A stretch of 64,000 nucleotides of DNA from UKL13-2 sp044229235 (GTDB taxonomy: Bacteria > Pseudomonadota > Gammaproteobacteria > Burkholderiales > Usitatibacteraceae). The stretch spans positions 1-64,000 of the forward strand of contig JBGATH010000024.1 of assembly GCA_044229235.1 (NCBI GenBank), in the 5' to 3' direction. This document shows, piece by piece, positions 17,420 through 25,984 of this stretch (positions are counted from its first letter, which is position 1; each line of letters begins with the position of its first letter). The position numbers and the translations under genes were made by a program. The notes beneath the pieces were generated by a model. That model had not been told where the DNA came from, ran no database searches, and saw only the letters and a program-made list of their open reading frames with translations.

Positions 17420-18655
17420 TCAGGGCAGGAACATCTCCAGCAAGTCGTTCAGGAACAGGCGGCCCTTCTGCGTCGGGCGAACCGTCAGGTGATCCCGTTC
17501 GACCAGCCCGCGCGCCTCGGCCGCATCGAGCCGGGCGGTGAGCGCCGTCACCGGCAAGCCGGTGCGTTCGACAAACAGCGCCAGCGGGAATCCGTCCGTC
17601 AGGCGCAGGGCATTGAGCATGAATTCGAACGGCAGTTCGGCGTGGCCAATGGTCTTCACCTCCTGTGCAGCGTTGCCCTGCATCGCCGCATCCATGAACG
17701 CCTGCGGCTGCTTGAAGCGCGCCTCACGCGTGACGCGATCGTGAAAGCTGATCTTGCCGTGCGCGCCGGCACCAATGCCGAGGTAGTCGCCAAATCGCCA
17801 GTAATTCAGGTTGTGCCGGCATTCGCGGCCGGGCCGGGCATAGGCCGAGGTTTCATAGTGCGCATAGCCGGCGCCGGCCAGCCGCGCTTCGATCATGTCC
17901 TGCATGTCTGCGGCCAGGTCATCGTCCGGCAGCGATGGCGGGAAACGGTGGAACAGGGTGTTGGGTTCCAGCGTGAGGTGATAGAGCGAGAGATGGCTGG
18001 TGCCGAACGACAGGGCCGCGTCCACATCCTGCTCGCATTCGGCCAGCGACTGCGTGGGCAGGGCGAACATCAGGTCAAGGTTGATGTTGTCGAAATTGTC
18101 CTGCGCGATGGCGATGGCACGACGGGCTTCGTCACTGTCGTGAATGCGGCCCAGTGCCTGCAGGTGGGTATCGTTGAAGCTCTGGATGCCGATCGACAGC
18201 CGGTTCACGCCGGCGTCGCGAAAGCCGCGAAACTTTTCTGCTTCGAAGGTGCCAGGGTTGGCTTCCAGGGTGATTTCCGCCGCCGAGTCCAGTGTGACGC
18301 GCGCGCGTACCGCGGCCAGTATTTCGTCGATGGCGGCCGCCGACAGCAGGCTCGGCGTGCCGCCACCGAAGAAGATCGAATACACTCGCCGGCCCCAGAT
18401 GCCGGGCAGGGCGTGGTCCAGGTCTGCGATCAGCGCGTCGAGGTACTGCTGTTCCTGTGGCGCCGCCGTGGCGGCGTGCCGCACGGGAATACCCGCCAGC
18501 GCGCCGCTGGCCGCTCCCGTATCCTTGACCTCGTGCGAGTTGAAATCGCAATACGGACATTTCTTCACACACCAGGGAATGTGGATGTAGAGCGACAGCG
18601 GCGGCAGCGACGCGAACGCCAATGCTGCCCGTCCGGGCGGGGCGATCAGCGCCAC
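17420..18655 (-). CDS. hemW: Radical SAM HemW-type protein (putative heme chaperone)
   Basis: A 411-residue HemW/HemN-like radical SAM protein. The 4Fe-4S motif CVKKCPYC is at Cys29/33/36 (LYIHIPWCVKKCPYCDFNSH), then FFGGGTPSLLS. The HemN extra Cys pattern is not evident, so heme transfer rather than coproporphyrinogen oxidation is favoured. An insertion after the cluster motif (~residues 47-70, Ala/Gly-rich) is longer than usual. It overlaps rdgB by 10 bp on the same strand, an operon rdgB-hemW that is common in proteobacteria. Confidence 0.9.
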   Translation of the reverse strand: MALIAPPGRAALAFASLPPLSLYIHIPWCVKKCPYCDFNSHEVKDTGAASGALAGIPVRHAATAAPQEQQYLDALIADLDHALPGIWGRRVYSIFFGGGTPSLLSAAAIDEILAAVRARVTLDSAAEITLEANPGTFEAEKFRGFRDAGVNRLSIGIQSFNDTHLQALGRIHDSDEARRAIAIAQDNFDNINLDLMFALPTQSLAECEQDVDAALSFGTSHLSLYHLTLEPNTLFHRFPPSLPDDDLAADMQDMIEARLAGAGYAHYETSAYARPGRECRHNLNYWRFGDYLGIGAGAHGKISFHDRVTREARFKQPQAFMDAAMQGNAAQEVKTIGHAELPFEFMLNALRLTDGFPLALFVERTGLPVTALTARLDAAEARGLVERDHLTVRPTQKGRLFLNDLLEMFLP

Positions 18656-19236
18656 GCGTCGAGCTTTTCCACCAGCCGGCGCATGGCCTGGGCGCGATGA
18701 CTGACGCGATTCTTGGTCTCAGCTGGCAGTTCCGCCGCGGTGCAAGCAAATTCGGGCACAAAGAAATAGGGGTCGTAGCCGAATCCACCCTCGCCAGCCG
18801 GCGTGTCGACGATTTCACCATGCCACTCGGCGCCGGCAATGAGCGGGTGCGGATCATCGGCGTGCATCAGCATGACCAGGGCGCAGTAATAGAAGGCCCG
18901 CCGGTCTGTCTGGCCCTGAAGGGCAGCCACCAGCTTGAGATTGTTGCGGGTGTCGGACCGCGGCTCGCCCGCATAGCGCGCTGAATAAACGCCGGGAGCG
19001 CCGCCGAGCGCCGGCACGCAGATGCCGGAGTCGTCCGCCAGCGCCGGCAGGCCGGAAGCGCGCGCCGCATGCCGCGCCTTGGCCAGCGCGTTCTCGACGA
19101 AGGTGATGTGCGGTTCCTCGGCGTCGCCGATGCCCAGCGCCGACTGGGCGATCACCGTGACCTGCAAGGGCGCCAGCAGGGTGGCGAATTCACGCAATTT
19201 GCCCGCATTACCGGACGCGATGACGATTTTTTTCAT
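18646..19236 (-). CDS. rdgB: dITP/XTP pyrophosphatase (RdgB/HAM1)
   Basis: 196 residues. The family opening KIVIASGNAGKLREFATLL starts right after ATG 19236, which is why that start was chosen over an upstream frame. Further motifs are ADDSGICVPALGGAPGVYSA and the C-terminal GGFGYDPYFFVPE, with SHRAQAMRRL. It hydrolyses dITP, ITP and XTP, keeping deaminated purines out of DNA. It is the first gene of a minus-strand pair with hemW. Confidence 0.95.
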   Translation of the reverse strand: MKKIVIASGNAGKLREFATLLAPLQVTVIAQSALGIGDAEEPHITFVENALAKARHAARASGLPALADDSGICVPALGGAPGVYSARYAGEPRSDTRNNLKLVAALQGQTDRRAFYYCALVMLMHADDPHPLIAGAEWHGEIVDTPAGEGGFGYDPYFFVPEFACTAAELPAETKNRVSHRAQAMRRLVEKLDAWR

Positions 19237-19298
19237 GTTGCGGCGATTATCACGTGCTTTTGCTCCGGTCGGCCCGGCGGCGGCAGGCGGAAATGCCC

Positions 19299-19327
19299 TT
19301 GGGCCGCGCGGGGTCATGCGGTAAAAT
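19299..19327 (+). promoter_or_regulatory. Promoter of gap
   Basis: TTGGGC (19299-19304), 17 bp, then TAAAAT (19322-19327) gives a sigma70-like promoter about 94 bp before the gap ATG. A similar GCGGTAAAAT run precedes fba. Confidence 0.5.
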
Positions 19328-19420
19328 GATGGGCTCAGTCCCGGCAATCATGCAAAGCCCCGCGCCACAATTTGTCCTCCCGCGTTTCAACCTCAAACCC
19401 GCACTCGGAAAGCCATTATC

Positions 19421-20434
19421 ATGACCATCAAAGTCGCCATCAACGGATACGGCCGCATCGGCCGCAACATCCTCCGCGCCCACTACGAAGGCAACAAGAA
19501 GCACGACATCCAGATCGTCGCCATCAACGACCTGGGCCCGGTGGAAACCAACGCCCACCTGACGCGCTACGACACCGCGCACGGCAAGTTTCCGGGCACG
19601 GTGGTGGTGGACGGAGATCACATGGTGGTGAACGGCGACCGCATCCGCGTGCTGGCGCAGCGTGATCCGTCGCAGTTGCCCTGGGGTGAAATGGGTGTCG
19701 ACGTGGTGATGGAATGTACCGGCTTCTTCACCACCAAGGAAAAGGCCTCGGCTCACCTCAAGGGTGGCGCCCGGAAAGTCATCATTTCCGCCCCCGGCGG
19801 CAAGGATGTCGATGCCACCGTCGTCTACGGCGTCAACCACGGCGTGCTGACCTCGGCCATGACGGTCATTTCCAACGCCTCCTGCACCACCAATTGCCTC
19901 GCGCCGCTGGTGAAGCCGCTGCACGAAAAAATCGGCCTGGTGAACGGCCTCATGACCACCATCCACGCCTACACCAACGACCAGGTGCTGACCGATGTGA
20001 TGCACGAGGACCTGCGCCGCGCCCGATCGGCCACCATGTCGATGATTCCCACCAAGACCGGCGCCGCCGCCGCCGTGGGCCTGGTGATGCCGGAACTCAA
20101 CGGCAAGCTCGACGGCTATGCCATTCGTGTTCCGACCATCAACGTCTCGGTGGTTGACCTGTCATTCATCGCTGCGCGCGACACGACGGTGGAAGAAGTC
20201 AATTCCATCATGAAGGCCGCCGCCGCCGAACCCGGCATGAAGGGCATCCTCAACTACAACACCGCGCCGCTGGTGTCGATCGATTTCAACCACGACGCCC
20301 ATTCCTCGAGCTTTGATTCGACACTGACCAAGGTCTCCGGCCGCCTCGTCAAAGTCTCATCCTGGTATGACAACGAGTGGGGCTTTTCCAACCGCATGCT
20401 GGACACCACGGTTGCGTTGATGGGTGCGAAGTAA
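19421..20434 (+). CDS. gap: Glyceraldehyde-3-phosphate dehydrogenase, type I
   Basis: A 337-residue GAPDH. NAD fold NGYGRIGRNILRA at 8-20; Asp37 suggests NAD preference. The catalytic Cys155 is in SNASCTTNCL, and WYDNEWGFSNRML is near the C terminus. It oxidises GAP to 1,3-BPG. It is followed by pgk and pyk with two small genes between. The last 65 bp are present again 148 bp downstream as a relic (see the duplicated segment). Confidence 0.97.
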   Translation: MTIKVAINGYGRIGRNILRAHYEGNKKHDIQIVAINDLGPVETNAHLTRYDTAHGKFPGTVVVDGDHMVVNGDRIRVLAQRDPSQLPWGEMGVDVVMECTGFFTTKEKASAHLKGGARKVIISAPGGKDVDATVVYGVNHGVLTSAMTVISNASCTTNCLAPLVKPLHEKIGLVNGLMTTIHAYTNDQVLTDVMHEDLRRARSATMSMIPTKTGAAAAVGLVMPELNGKLDGYAIRVPTINVSVVDLSFIAARDTTVEEVNSIMKAAAAEPGMKGILNYNTAPLVSIDFNHDAHSSSFDSTLTKVSGRLVKVSSWYDNEWGFSNRMLDTTVALMGAK

Positions 20435-20444
20435 CATGGGGCAC

Positions 20445-20531
20445 GCCCCGCTCGTTGCGGCGCAGGCTAACCTGGCGGCTTCATGCCAGGTTAAGGCCCA
20501 TGGGGCCGGCCGGAGCCACAACGAGTGGGGC
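20445..20531. repeat. Inverted-repeat spacer between gap and its duplicated end
   Basis: GCCCCGCTCGTTG (20445-20457) is inverted at 20519-20531 (12 of 13), the right arm being the first bases of the duplicated gap segment. Inside it, TAACCTGGC (20468-20476) and GCCAGGTTA (20485-20493) form a perfect 9-bp hairpin. No T-run follows, so a rho-independent terminator is not supported. Confidence 0.5.
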
Positions 20532-20582
20532 TTTTCCAACCGCATGCTGGACACGACGGTGGCGTTGATGGGTGCGAAGTAG
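20518..20582 (+). pseudogene. Duplicated 3' end of gap (relic)
   Basis: 65 bp that repeat the final 21 codons and stop of gap (20370-20434) with three differences: ACC to ACG (Thr), GTT to GTG (Val) and TAA to TAG. All three are silent third-position or stop-codon changes, which hints that the copy came from a diverged but functional gap paralogue rather than decay in place. No other part of a second gap remains. Confidence 0.75.
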
Positions 20583-20713
20583 CGGGCTCCGCTGCAATTG
20601 CGGCGCGGCGCGAAACCGCATTGCGCCATGCAAACCGGCGGGCCATTCAGGTCCGCCGAGGCAAGGCGGTGCCGGAACGACACCGGAATCACACAGAGGT
20701 AATCGACACTTCC

Positions 20714-20941
20714 ATGCCCAATCCCTTCACCCAGCATCCCAACGCCGTCAACGAGACCTACCGCGAACATTTTGGTTTCGCGCTGCGTTTCGGTGTAAAG
20801 ATGCTGGGCGGCGGGCTGGCTGCCGTGATTCATGCCGTATTGCCTTTTCTGTTCGTGACCACCGCCGGCCGCATCAACGACGAATTACAGCAGATGCGGC
20901 AGAATTCACCGGGCAGGCGCAAAGTCGCGCGCACCGCCTAG
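20714..20941 (+). CDS. DUF6356-type small membrane protein
   Basis: 75 residues. The opening NPFTQHPNAVNETYREHFGF and the hydrophobic MLGGGLAAVIHAVLPFLFV resemble DUF6356 proteins, which are small inner-membrane proteins of unknown role. ATG 20714 starts it; the upstream frame overlaps the gap relic and is not part of the protein. It stands between gap and a lipoprotein gene. Confidence 0.7.
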   Translation: MPNPFTQHPNAVNETYREHFGFALRFGVKMLGGGLAAVIHAVLPFLFVTTAGRINDELQQMRQNSPGRRKVARTA

Positions 20942-20983
20942 CTTCAATCGTTCGATTTTTTCGACCTACCCACTGGAACTGCC

Positions 20984-21523
20984 ATGAAAAACAATCATCG
21001 CTTCCTCGCCATATTCGCCATCCTGCTGTCTGCCACCCTCGTGGCCTGCAAAGACAAGCCGGCGGCACCTGCTCCCACCAGCGCCGCGACTGCCGGCGAT
21101 TCGCTCAAGCAACAGGAACGTGAGACGGCGAAGCGCCTGGAAGAGCAAAAGTCCGCGGCCGACGAAGCAGTGCGCGCCGAGCGCGCCCGCGGCGAGCGAC
21201 TGCAGAACGCCGACGCGCTCTCGGCCATCATCCGTCGCTGGAAAGACACCCTGGGCGAAGCCACCAGGACCGGTCGCGGCGAAATCGGCGGGGTCATCCA
21301 GAAGATGACGGCGATTCGCTCGGACGCGCAGGCGCTGCAGGCTGATGAATGTGTGGGCACGGTGCGCACCGCGCTGATGGCGTCGATGGGCATGTATATC
21401 GACGCCTACACCCAGTTCAGCAAGGAAACCGGCGCACCCAATGACGCGCTGCAGCCGAAATTGCAGGAAGCAGCCGGCGAGTTTGTGACTGCCGAGAACT
21501 CGCTTTCCCGCTGCCGCCAATAA
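20984..21523 (+). CDS. Putative lipoprotein
   Basis: A 179-residue lipoprotein: signal ending LLSATLVAC with Cys22 as the lipidated residue, followed by an Ala/Pro-rich linker. A long charged helix (~45-90: KQQERETAKRLEEQKSAADE) then looks like a coiled coil. I do not recognise a domain. It lies between the DUF6356 gene and pgk; an envelope role is inferred from the lipobox only. Confidence 0.7.
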   Translation: MKNNHRFLAIFAILLSATLVACKDKPAAPAPTSAATAGDSLKQQERETAKRLEEQKSAADEAVRAERARGERLQNADALSAIIRRWKDTLGEATRTGRGEIGGVIQKMTAIRSDAQALQADECVGTVRTALMASMGMYIDAYTQFSKETGAPNDALQPKLQEAAGEFVTAENSLSRCRQ

Positions 21524-21551
21524 ACATACCCCTCACCATTCGCCTCCGGAA

Positions 21552-22733
21552 ATGAACTTCAAACGACTCGTCGACCAGGAGCTGGCCGGCAAGCGCGTAT
21601 TTATTCGCGCCGACCTCAATGTGCCGCAGGACGACGCCGGCCGCATCACCGACGACACGCGCATCCGCGCCTCCGTTCCGGCCATTCGCATGGCGCTCGA
21701 AAAAGGCGCGGCAGTCATGGTGACCTCCCATCTGGGCCGCCCCACCGAAGGCGAATTCAAGCCGGAGGATTCACTCGCGCCGATCGCCCGCCGCATGGGT
21801 GAATTGCTGGGCCGCGAGGTGCCGTTGCTCGCCAATTGGCTCGACGGCGTGGATGTCGCCGCCGGCCAGGTGGTGATGCTGGAAAACTGCCGAACCAACA
21901 AGGGCGAAAAGAAAAACAGCGATGAACTCGCCCGCAAGATGGCCGCGCTTTGCGACATCTACGCCAATGATGCCTTCGGCACGGCGCATCGTGCCGAGGC
22001 CACCACGCATGGCATTGCCAAGTTTGCCGGGGTCGCGTGCGCCGGCCCGCTGCTAGCCGCGGAGCTGGACGCGCTCGGTGCGGCATTGAAGACCCCGACG
22101 CGGCCGATGGTGGCCATTGTTGCCGGCTCCAAGGTTTCCACCAAGCTGACCATTCTCAAGTCACTTGCTGAAAAGGTCGATCAGCTGGTCGTGGGCGGTG
22201 GCATCGCCAACACTTTTCTGCTGGCGATGGGGCTGCCAATCGGAAAATCCCTCGCCGAGCCCGATCTCGTCAACGAGGCCCGATTGATCATCGACATGAT
22301 GTCCGCGCGCGGTGCCGCCGTTCCCATTCCGACCGACGTGGTATGCGGCAAGGAGTTTTCCGCGACGGCCACGGCAACAACCAAGCCTGCAGCCGAGGTT
22401 GCGGCAGACGACATGATTTTCGACCTGGGCCCGCAGACCGCGGCGACGCTTGCGGGCATCATGAAGAACGCCGGCACGATCGTCTGGAACGGACCGCTCG
22501 GTGTGTTCGAGTTCGACCAGTTCGGCCACGGCACCGAGACCGTTGCGCGGGCCATCGCAAATTCCAGCGCATTTTCCATTGCCGGCGGCGGCGACACGCT
22601 GGCGGCGATCGCCAAGTACGGCATCGCGGACAGGGTTTCCTACATCTCCACCGGTGGCGGCGCATTCCTCGAGTTTCTTGAGGGTAAAGTTCTGCCTGCC
22701 GTGGACATACTCGAGCAACGCGCTTCGGCGTAG
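21552..22733 (+). CDS. pgk: Phosphoglycerate kinase
   Basis: A 393-residue PGK, transferring phosphate from 1,3-BPG to ADP. VFIRADLNVPQDDAGRITDD near residue 16 is the substrate Arg/Asp/Asn loop. Further marks are SHLGRPTEG, ENCRTNKGEKKNS, VAIVAGSKVSTKL and GGGDTLAAIAKYG near the C terminus. The start is 28 bp after the lipoprotein stop, and pyk follows. Confidence 0.96.
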   Translation: MNFKRLVDQELAGKRVFIRADLNVPQDDAGRITDDTRIRASVPAIRMALEKGAAVMVTSHLGRPTEGEFKPEDSLAPIARRMGELLGREVPLLANWLDGVDVAAGQVVMLENCRTNKGEKKNSDELARKMAALCDIYANDAFGTAHRAEATTHGIAKFAGVACAGPLLAAELDALGAALKTPTRPMVAIVAGSKVSTKLTILKSLAEKVDQLVVGGGIANTFLLAMGLPIGKSLAEPDLVNEARLIIDMMSARGAAVPIPTDVVCGKEFSATATATTKPAAEVAADDMIFDLGPQTAATLAGIMKNAGTIVWNGPLGVFEFDQFGHGTETVARAIANSSAFSIAGGGDTLAAIAKYGIADRVSYISTGGGAFLEFLEGKVLPAVDILEQRASA

Positions 22734-22769
22734 GTTGCCTTTCGCCGTACATACAAGACTGGATTAGCC

Positions 22770-24209
22770 ATGCGTCGCGCCACAAAGATTGTTGCCACCC
22801 TCGGTCCTGCCACTTCCTCGCCTGAAGTCCTCGATCGCCTGATCGCGGCTGGCGTGGATGTCGTGCGCATGAATTTCTCGCACGGCACCGCCGAAGATCA
22901 CCAGAACCGCGCGAAGCTGGTGCGTGAACTGGGCGCCAAGTACGGCAAGCCCATCGGCATTCTCGCCGACTTGCAAGGCCCCAAGATCCGTGTCGGCAAA
23001 TTCGCCGAGAGCAAGATCATGCTCAAGCCCGGCGACAATTTCATCCTCGATGCGGACTGCCCGCTTGGGGACCAGGAACGAGTTGGCATCGACTACAAGG
23101 AATTGCCGCGCGACGTGAAAGCCGGAGACCTGCTGCTGCTGAACGACGGCTTGCTGGTGTTTGAGGTGTCCAGCGTCAAGAAGAACGAGATTCATTGCAT
23201 CGTCCGGCAGGGCGGCGTGCTGTCCAACAACAAGGGCATCAACCGCAAAGGCGGCGGCCTGACCGCGCCACCGCTGACCGCCAAGGATATGGAAGACATC
23301 AAGACGGCCGCGCTGCTCAATGCCGACTTCCTGGCGGTGTCGTTTCCCAAGAGCGGCGCCGATATGTACATGGCACGCGAACTGATGCGGGCAGCCGGCG
23401 GCCATGCCATGCTGATCGCCAAGATCGAGCGCACCGAGGCCGTCACCAACGAGGCATTGGCGGACATCATGAAAGCCTGCGACGGCATCATGGTGGCGCG
23501 CGGCGACCTGGCCGTGGAAGTGGGTGACGCGGCGGTGCCGGCACTGCAGAAACGCATGATCCGCATGGCGCGCGAGATGAACAAGCTGACCATCACCGCG
23601 ACGCAGATGATGGAGTCGATGGTGTCTTCGCCCATTCCCACCCGCGCCGAGGTGTCGGATGTGGCCAACGCTGTTCTGGATGGCACCGATGCGGTGATGC
23701 TGTCGGCCGAGTCTGCCTCGGGCCAGTACCCGGTGGAGACGGTGGAAGCGATGGCACGCATCTGCGTGGAAGCCGAGAAGAGCGCGGAGGTCAAGCTGGA
23801 TCGCGAATTCCTGGATCGCGTGTTCACCCGCGTGGATCAATCCATCGCCATGGCCGCCCTGTTCACCGCGCATCACCTCAACGTGAAGTGCATTGCCTCG
23901 CTGACGCAATCCGGGTCGACTGCCTTGTGGATGTCGCGCCTCAATTCCGGCGTGCCGATCTATGCGCTGACCCCGGAAATTGCCACGCTGACCAAGGTCT
24001 CGCTGATGCGTGACGTCCGGCCTTTCACGCTGGCCTACGAAGGCCACGATCGCGAAAAGTTGATGATCGCGGCGGAGCAGGTGCTGCTCGAAAACGGCGT
24101 GGCCAAGGTCGGCGACATTGTGGTGATCACCATGGGCGAGCCGATCGGCCAGTCGGGCGGCACCAATACCATGAAGATCGTGCAGCTCGGCGAACACCGC
24201 CGGGCCTAG
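22770..24209 (+). CDS. pyk: Pyruvate kinase
   Basis: A 479-residue type II pyruvate kinase, converting PEP and ADP to pyruvate and ATP. It opens RRATKIVATLGPATSSPEVL, then RMNFSHGTAEDH, the catalytic Lys region AKIERTEAV near 214, VARGDLAVEVG, ATQMMESMV and SAESASGQYPVE. It closes the gap-pgk-pyk cluster. The reverse strand carries a long open frame that is a GC-driven shadow. Confidence 0.96.
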   Translation: MRRATKIVATLGPATSSPEVLDRLIAAGVDVVRMNFSHGTAEDHQNRAKLVRELGAKYGKPIGILADLQGPKIRVGKFAESKIMLKPGDNFILDADCPLGDQERVGIDYKELPRDVKAGDLLLLNDGLLVFEVSSVKKNEIHCIVRQGGVLSNNKGINRKGGGLTAPPLTAKDMEDIKTAALLNADFLAVSFPKSGADMYMARELMRAAGGHAMLIAKIERTEAVTNEALADIMKACDGIMVARGDLAVEVGDAAVPALQKRMIRMAREMNKLTITATQMMESMVSSPIPTRAEVSDVANAVLDGTDAVMLSAESASGQYPVETVEAMARICVEAEKSAEVKLDREFLDRVFTRVDQSIAMAALFTAHHLNVKCIASLTQSGSTALWMSRLNSGVPIYALTPEIATLTKVSLMRDVRPFTLAYEGHDREKLMIAAEQVLLENGVAKVGDIVVITMGEPIGQSGGTNTMKIVQLGEHRRA

Positions 24210-24226
24210 CTGCTGCCCAGGTGCCG

Positions 24227-24673
24227 TCAGGCGGCGTCAATCGACAGGTTGTCCGGCACGACGACAGCGTCGCTGCAGCCACTGTTGACACCCATTGCCG
24301 TCCTGGCGCGCGATCGCACTTCGTCGATCGCCTTGTGCTTGATGGTGCCAACAGGATCGAGTGCGAATCCGACCCATGCGGGAATCTTGACGATGTGGTC
24401 GTTCACCAGCTTCACCGCCAAACCCTGAGGCGTGCGCACGTAACCCACGATCTCCTTGATCGGCTTGACCTGGTTATTCAGCGCATCAACCTTGTTCACC
24501 AGCGACTCACTGCAACCGCTCGCGGTCGCGGCGGGTGCGTCGTTCGCCTGCAGCGGTTCCGCGGCAGCTGGCGCCGATTGCGTGCAAACAGGGAAGCAGT
24601 CATCCGCTGTTTCAGCGAACGCTGCGGTGACGCTCATGGTCAGCATGGCGGCAAGCATCAGTCTGGATTTCAT
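24227..24673 (-). CDS. Hypothetical secreted protein
   Basis: A 148-residue protein with a signal peptide (AMLTMSVTAAFA, ~20). An Ala-rich linker (~35-55) and a folded-looking segment follow (ESLVNKVDALNNQVKPIKEI and VGFALDPVGTIKHKAIDEV). Four Cys lie in the mature part (FPVC, ASGC, NSGC and TADDC). No known family. It is convergent with pyk and divergent from the XRE-type regulator whose operator-like repeats lie between them, so that regulator may control it (inference). Confidence 0.65.
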   Translation of the reverse strand: MKSRLMLAAMLTMSVTAAFAETADDCFPVCTQSAPAAAEPLQANDAPAATASGCSESLVNKVDALNNQVKPIKEIVGYVRTPQGLAVKLVNDHIVKIPAWVGFALDPVGTIKHKAIDEVRSRARTAMGVNSGCSDAVVVPDNLSIDAA

Positions 24674-24731
24674 GGCGGACTCCCGTTCGGGTGGTTGGTG
24701 AAAAGGATTGTGGTCGCGGCTTCAAGCGCGC

Positions 24732-24767
24732 ACAATACTTTTGTGGTTTAGTATTGTCATTCAATAC
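24732..24767. promoter_or_regulatory. Operator-like cluster of CAATAC/GTATTG repeats
   Basis: ACAATACT (24732-24739) and AGTATTGT (24750-24757) form a perfect 8-bp inverted repeat with a 10-nt spacer. GTATTG (24751-24756) pairs again with CAATAC (24762-24767). The site is AT-rich in GC-rich DNA, in the divergent intergenic region between the secreted-protein gene and the regulator, a typical place for an autoregulated operator. Confidence 0.55.
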
Positions 24768-24787
24768 CACCCGCATCGAGCGCCACC

Positions 24788-25546
24788 ATGCCAGCCAAAG
24801 CCAACACCAGCACCCTGCTCGCCGCACTGAAGACCGCGCTCAAATCGCGCGGCATGTCCTATCGCATGCTGGCGGCAAGCCTCAAATTGTCCGAAGCCAG
24901 CGTGAAGCGGCTGTTCGCGGAAGAAACCTTTACGCTGCGCCGGGTCGAGGAAATCTGTGAAGTCCTCGAGATCGATTTTTTCGAATTGGCGCGGCAGGCG
25001 CGCGGCGCCTCAACCGACACCAATGAGATGAGCAGCACCCAGGAACAGGCCCTGGCAAAGGACCCACGCCTGCTGGGACTGTTCTACCTGGTATTCAATG
25101 ACTGGGATATGGAGGCCATTCTGGAAACGTACGTGCTCACCAAGGCGGAATGCCTGTCCCTGCTGTTGAAGCTGGACAAACTGCGCCTGATCGAGCTAGG
25201 CCCCAACAACACCGTCCGCCTGAAGGTTCCCAAGACGCTGCGATTGCAGCGCGACGGACCCATACGCCGTTCGTACGGCAAGTCAGTCGTGGCCGATTTC
25301 ATTCAGGCCGATTTCCTCGCCATGGGTGCGTACTTTCGTTTCGAGTTCCGCGACCTGTCAAAAGCGTCGGTGTCACACCTGGAACGCAAACTCGAGCGCA
25401 TCGCGCACGAGTTTCATGAACTCGCGGAGCTCGACAGCTATCTGCCCGCAGATCAGCGCCAGACCGTCGGCATGGCGCTCGGTGTCAGGCCCTGGACCAT
25501 GTCCTGGGTGACAGGCCTGAAGCAACGCAGCATTCGTTCCGCCTAG
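24788..25546 (+). CDS. XRE-family transcriptional regulator
   Basis: A 252-residue DNA-binding protein. An XRE-type helix-turn-helix (~8-70) is seen in ALKSRGMSYRMLAASLKLS, then EASVKRLFAEETFTLRRVEE. The remaining ~180 residues (~80-252) are of unknown fold; the EFRDLSKASVSHLERKLERI part may be a coiled coil. Ligand and targets are unknown. Operator-like repeats sit about 20-55 bp upstream of the start. Its end overlaps a convergent membrane-protein gene by 4 bp. Confidence 0.8.
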   Translation: MPAKANTSTLLAALKTALKSRGMSYRMLAASLKLSEASVKRLFAEETFTLRRVEEICEVLEIDFFELARQARGASTDTNEMSSTQEQALAKDPRLLGLFYLVFNDWDMEAILETYVLTKAECLSLLLKLDKLRLIELGPNNTVRLKVPKTLRLQRDGPIRRSYGKSVVADFIQADFLAMGAYFRFEFRDLSKASVSHLERKLERIAHEFHELAELDSYLPADQRQTVGMALGVRPWTMSWVTGLKQRSIRSA

Positions 25547-25956
25547 ATCAGTTTCGCCAGTAGTGCCAGCAACCAGGGCGCAGCGGCCAGCACCAGCGCT
25601 ACGAGCAGGGCACCCGCCCCAACCGGATGCGGAGACGGACCAAACTGCACGGCGGACGGGCGCGACGGCAGGAAAACCAGCAACGCCAGAATGACCAACA
25701 CCAACGGTACAAAAAACAGGCAAACGACGAAGATGCCGGCCGTTGACAGCGGCGCCCAGCCGAGGTCCCGGCCGCGTCGGACGGCGCAGGCGGCGGCGAC
25801 GGCAAGACAGGCCAGCGCCATTGCCAGCGGCAACAGCCAGGTGTAGCCGCTGCCGATTCGAAACGTCGAGTTGAATGAGACAACTAGCATCGCCAGCGCA
25901 TTGATGGTGGCCGGCACGCCCAGAAATGCAAAATGCGCACGACCGATGCGCCTCAA
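25543..25956 (-). CDS. Small integral membrane protein (DUF805-like?)
   Basis: About 137 residues with four hydrophobic segments (VPATINALAMLVVSF; WLLPLAMALACLAVAAA; AGIFVVCLFFVPLVLVILAL; LLVALVLAAAPWLLALLAKL). CAVRRGRDLGWAPL between TM2 and TM3 recalls the RLHDxGxSGW of DUF805, but this is weak. A TTG at 25956 with GGGAG upstream was chosen as start because it directly follows the stop of the upstream gene (25985); the frame stays open further. Convergent with the XRE regulator (4-bp overlap). Confidence 0.55.
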   Translation of the reverse strand: MRRIGRAHFAFLGVPATINALAMLVVSFNSTFRIGSGYTWLLPLAMALACLAVAAACAVRRGRDLGWAPLSTAGIFVVCLFFVPLVLVILALLVFLPSRPSAVQFGPSPHPVGAGALLVALVLAAAPWLLALLAKLI

Positions 25957-25984
25957 GACAGCGCTCCCACTTTGCGACCCGGGT

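Noticed and set aside
20468..20493. Hairpin after gap as its terminator
   Set aside because: Perfect 9-bp stem but followed by AAGGCC, not T residues, on either strand.
22764..24197. Minus-strand frame opposite pyk
   Set aside because: Pyruvate kinase motifs are complete on the plus strand; the reverse frame is His/Arg-rich without motifs.
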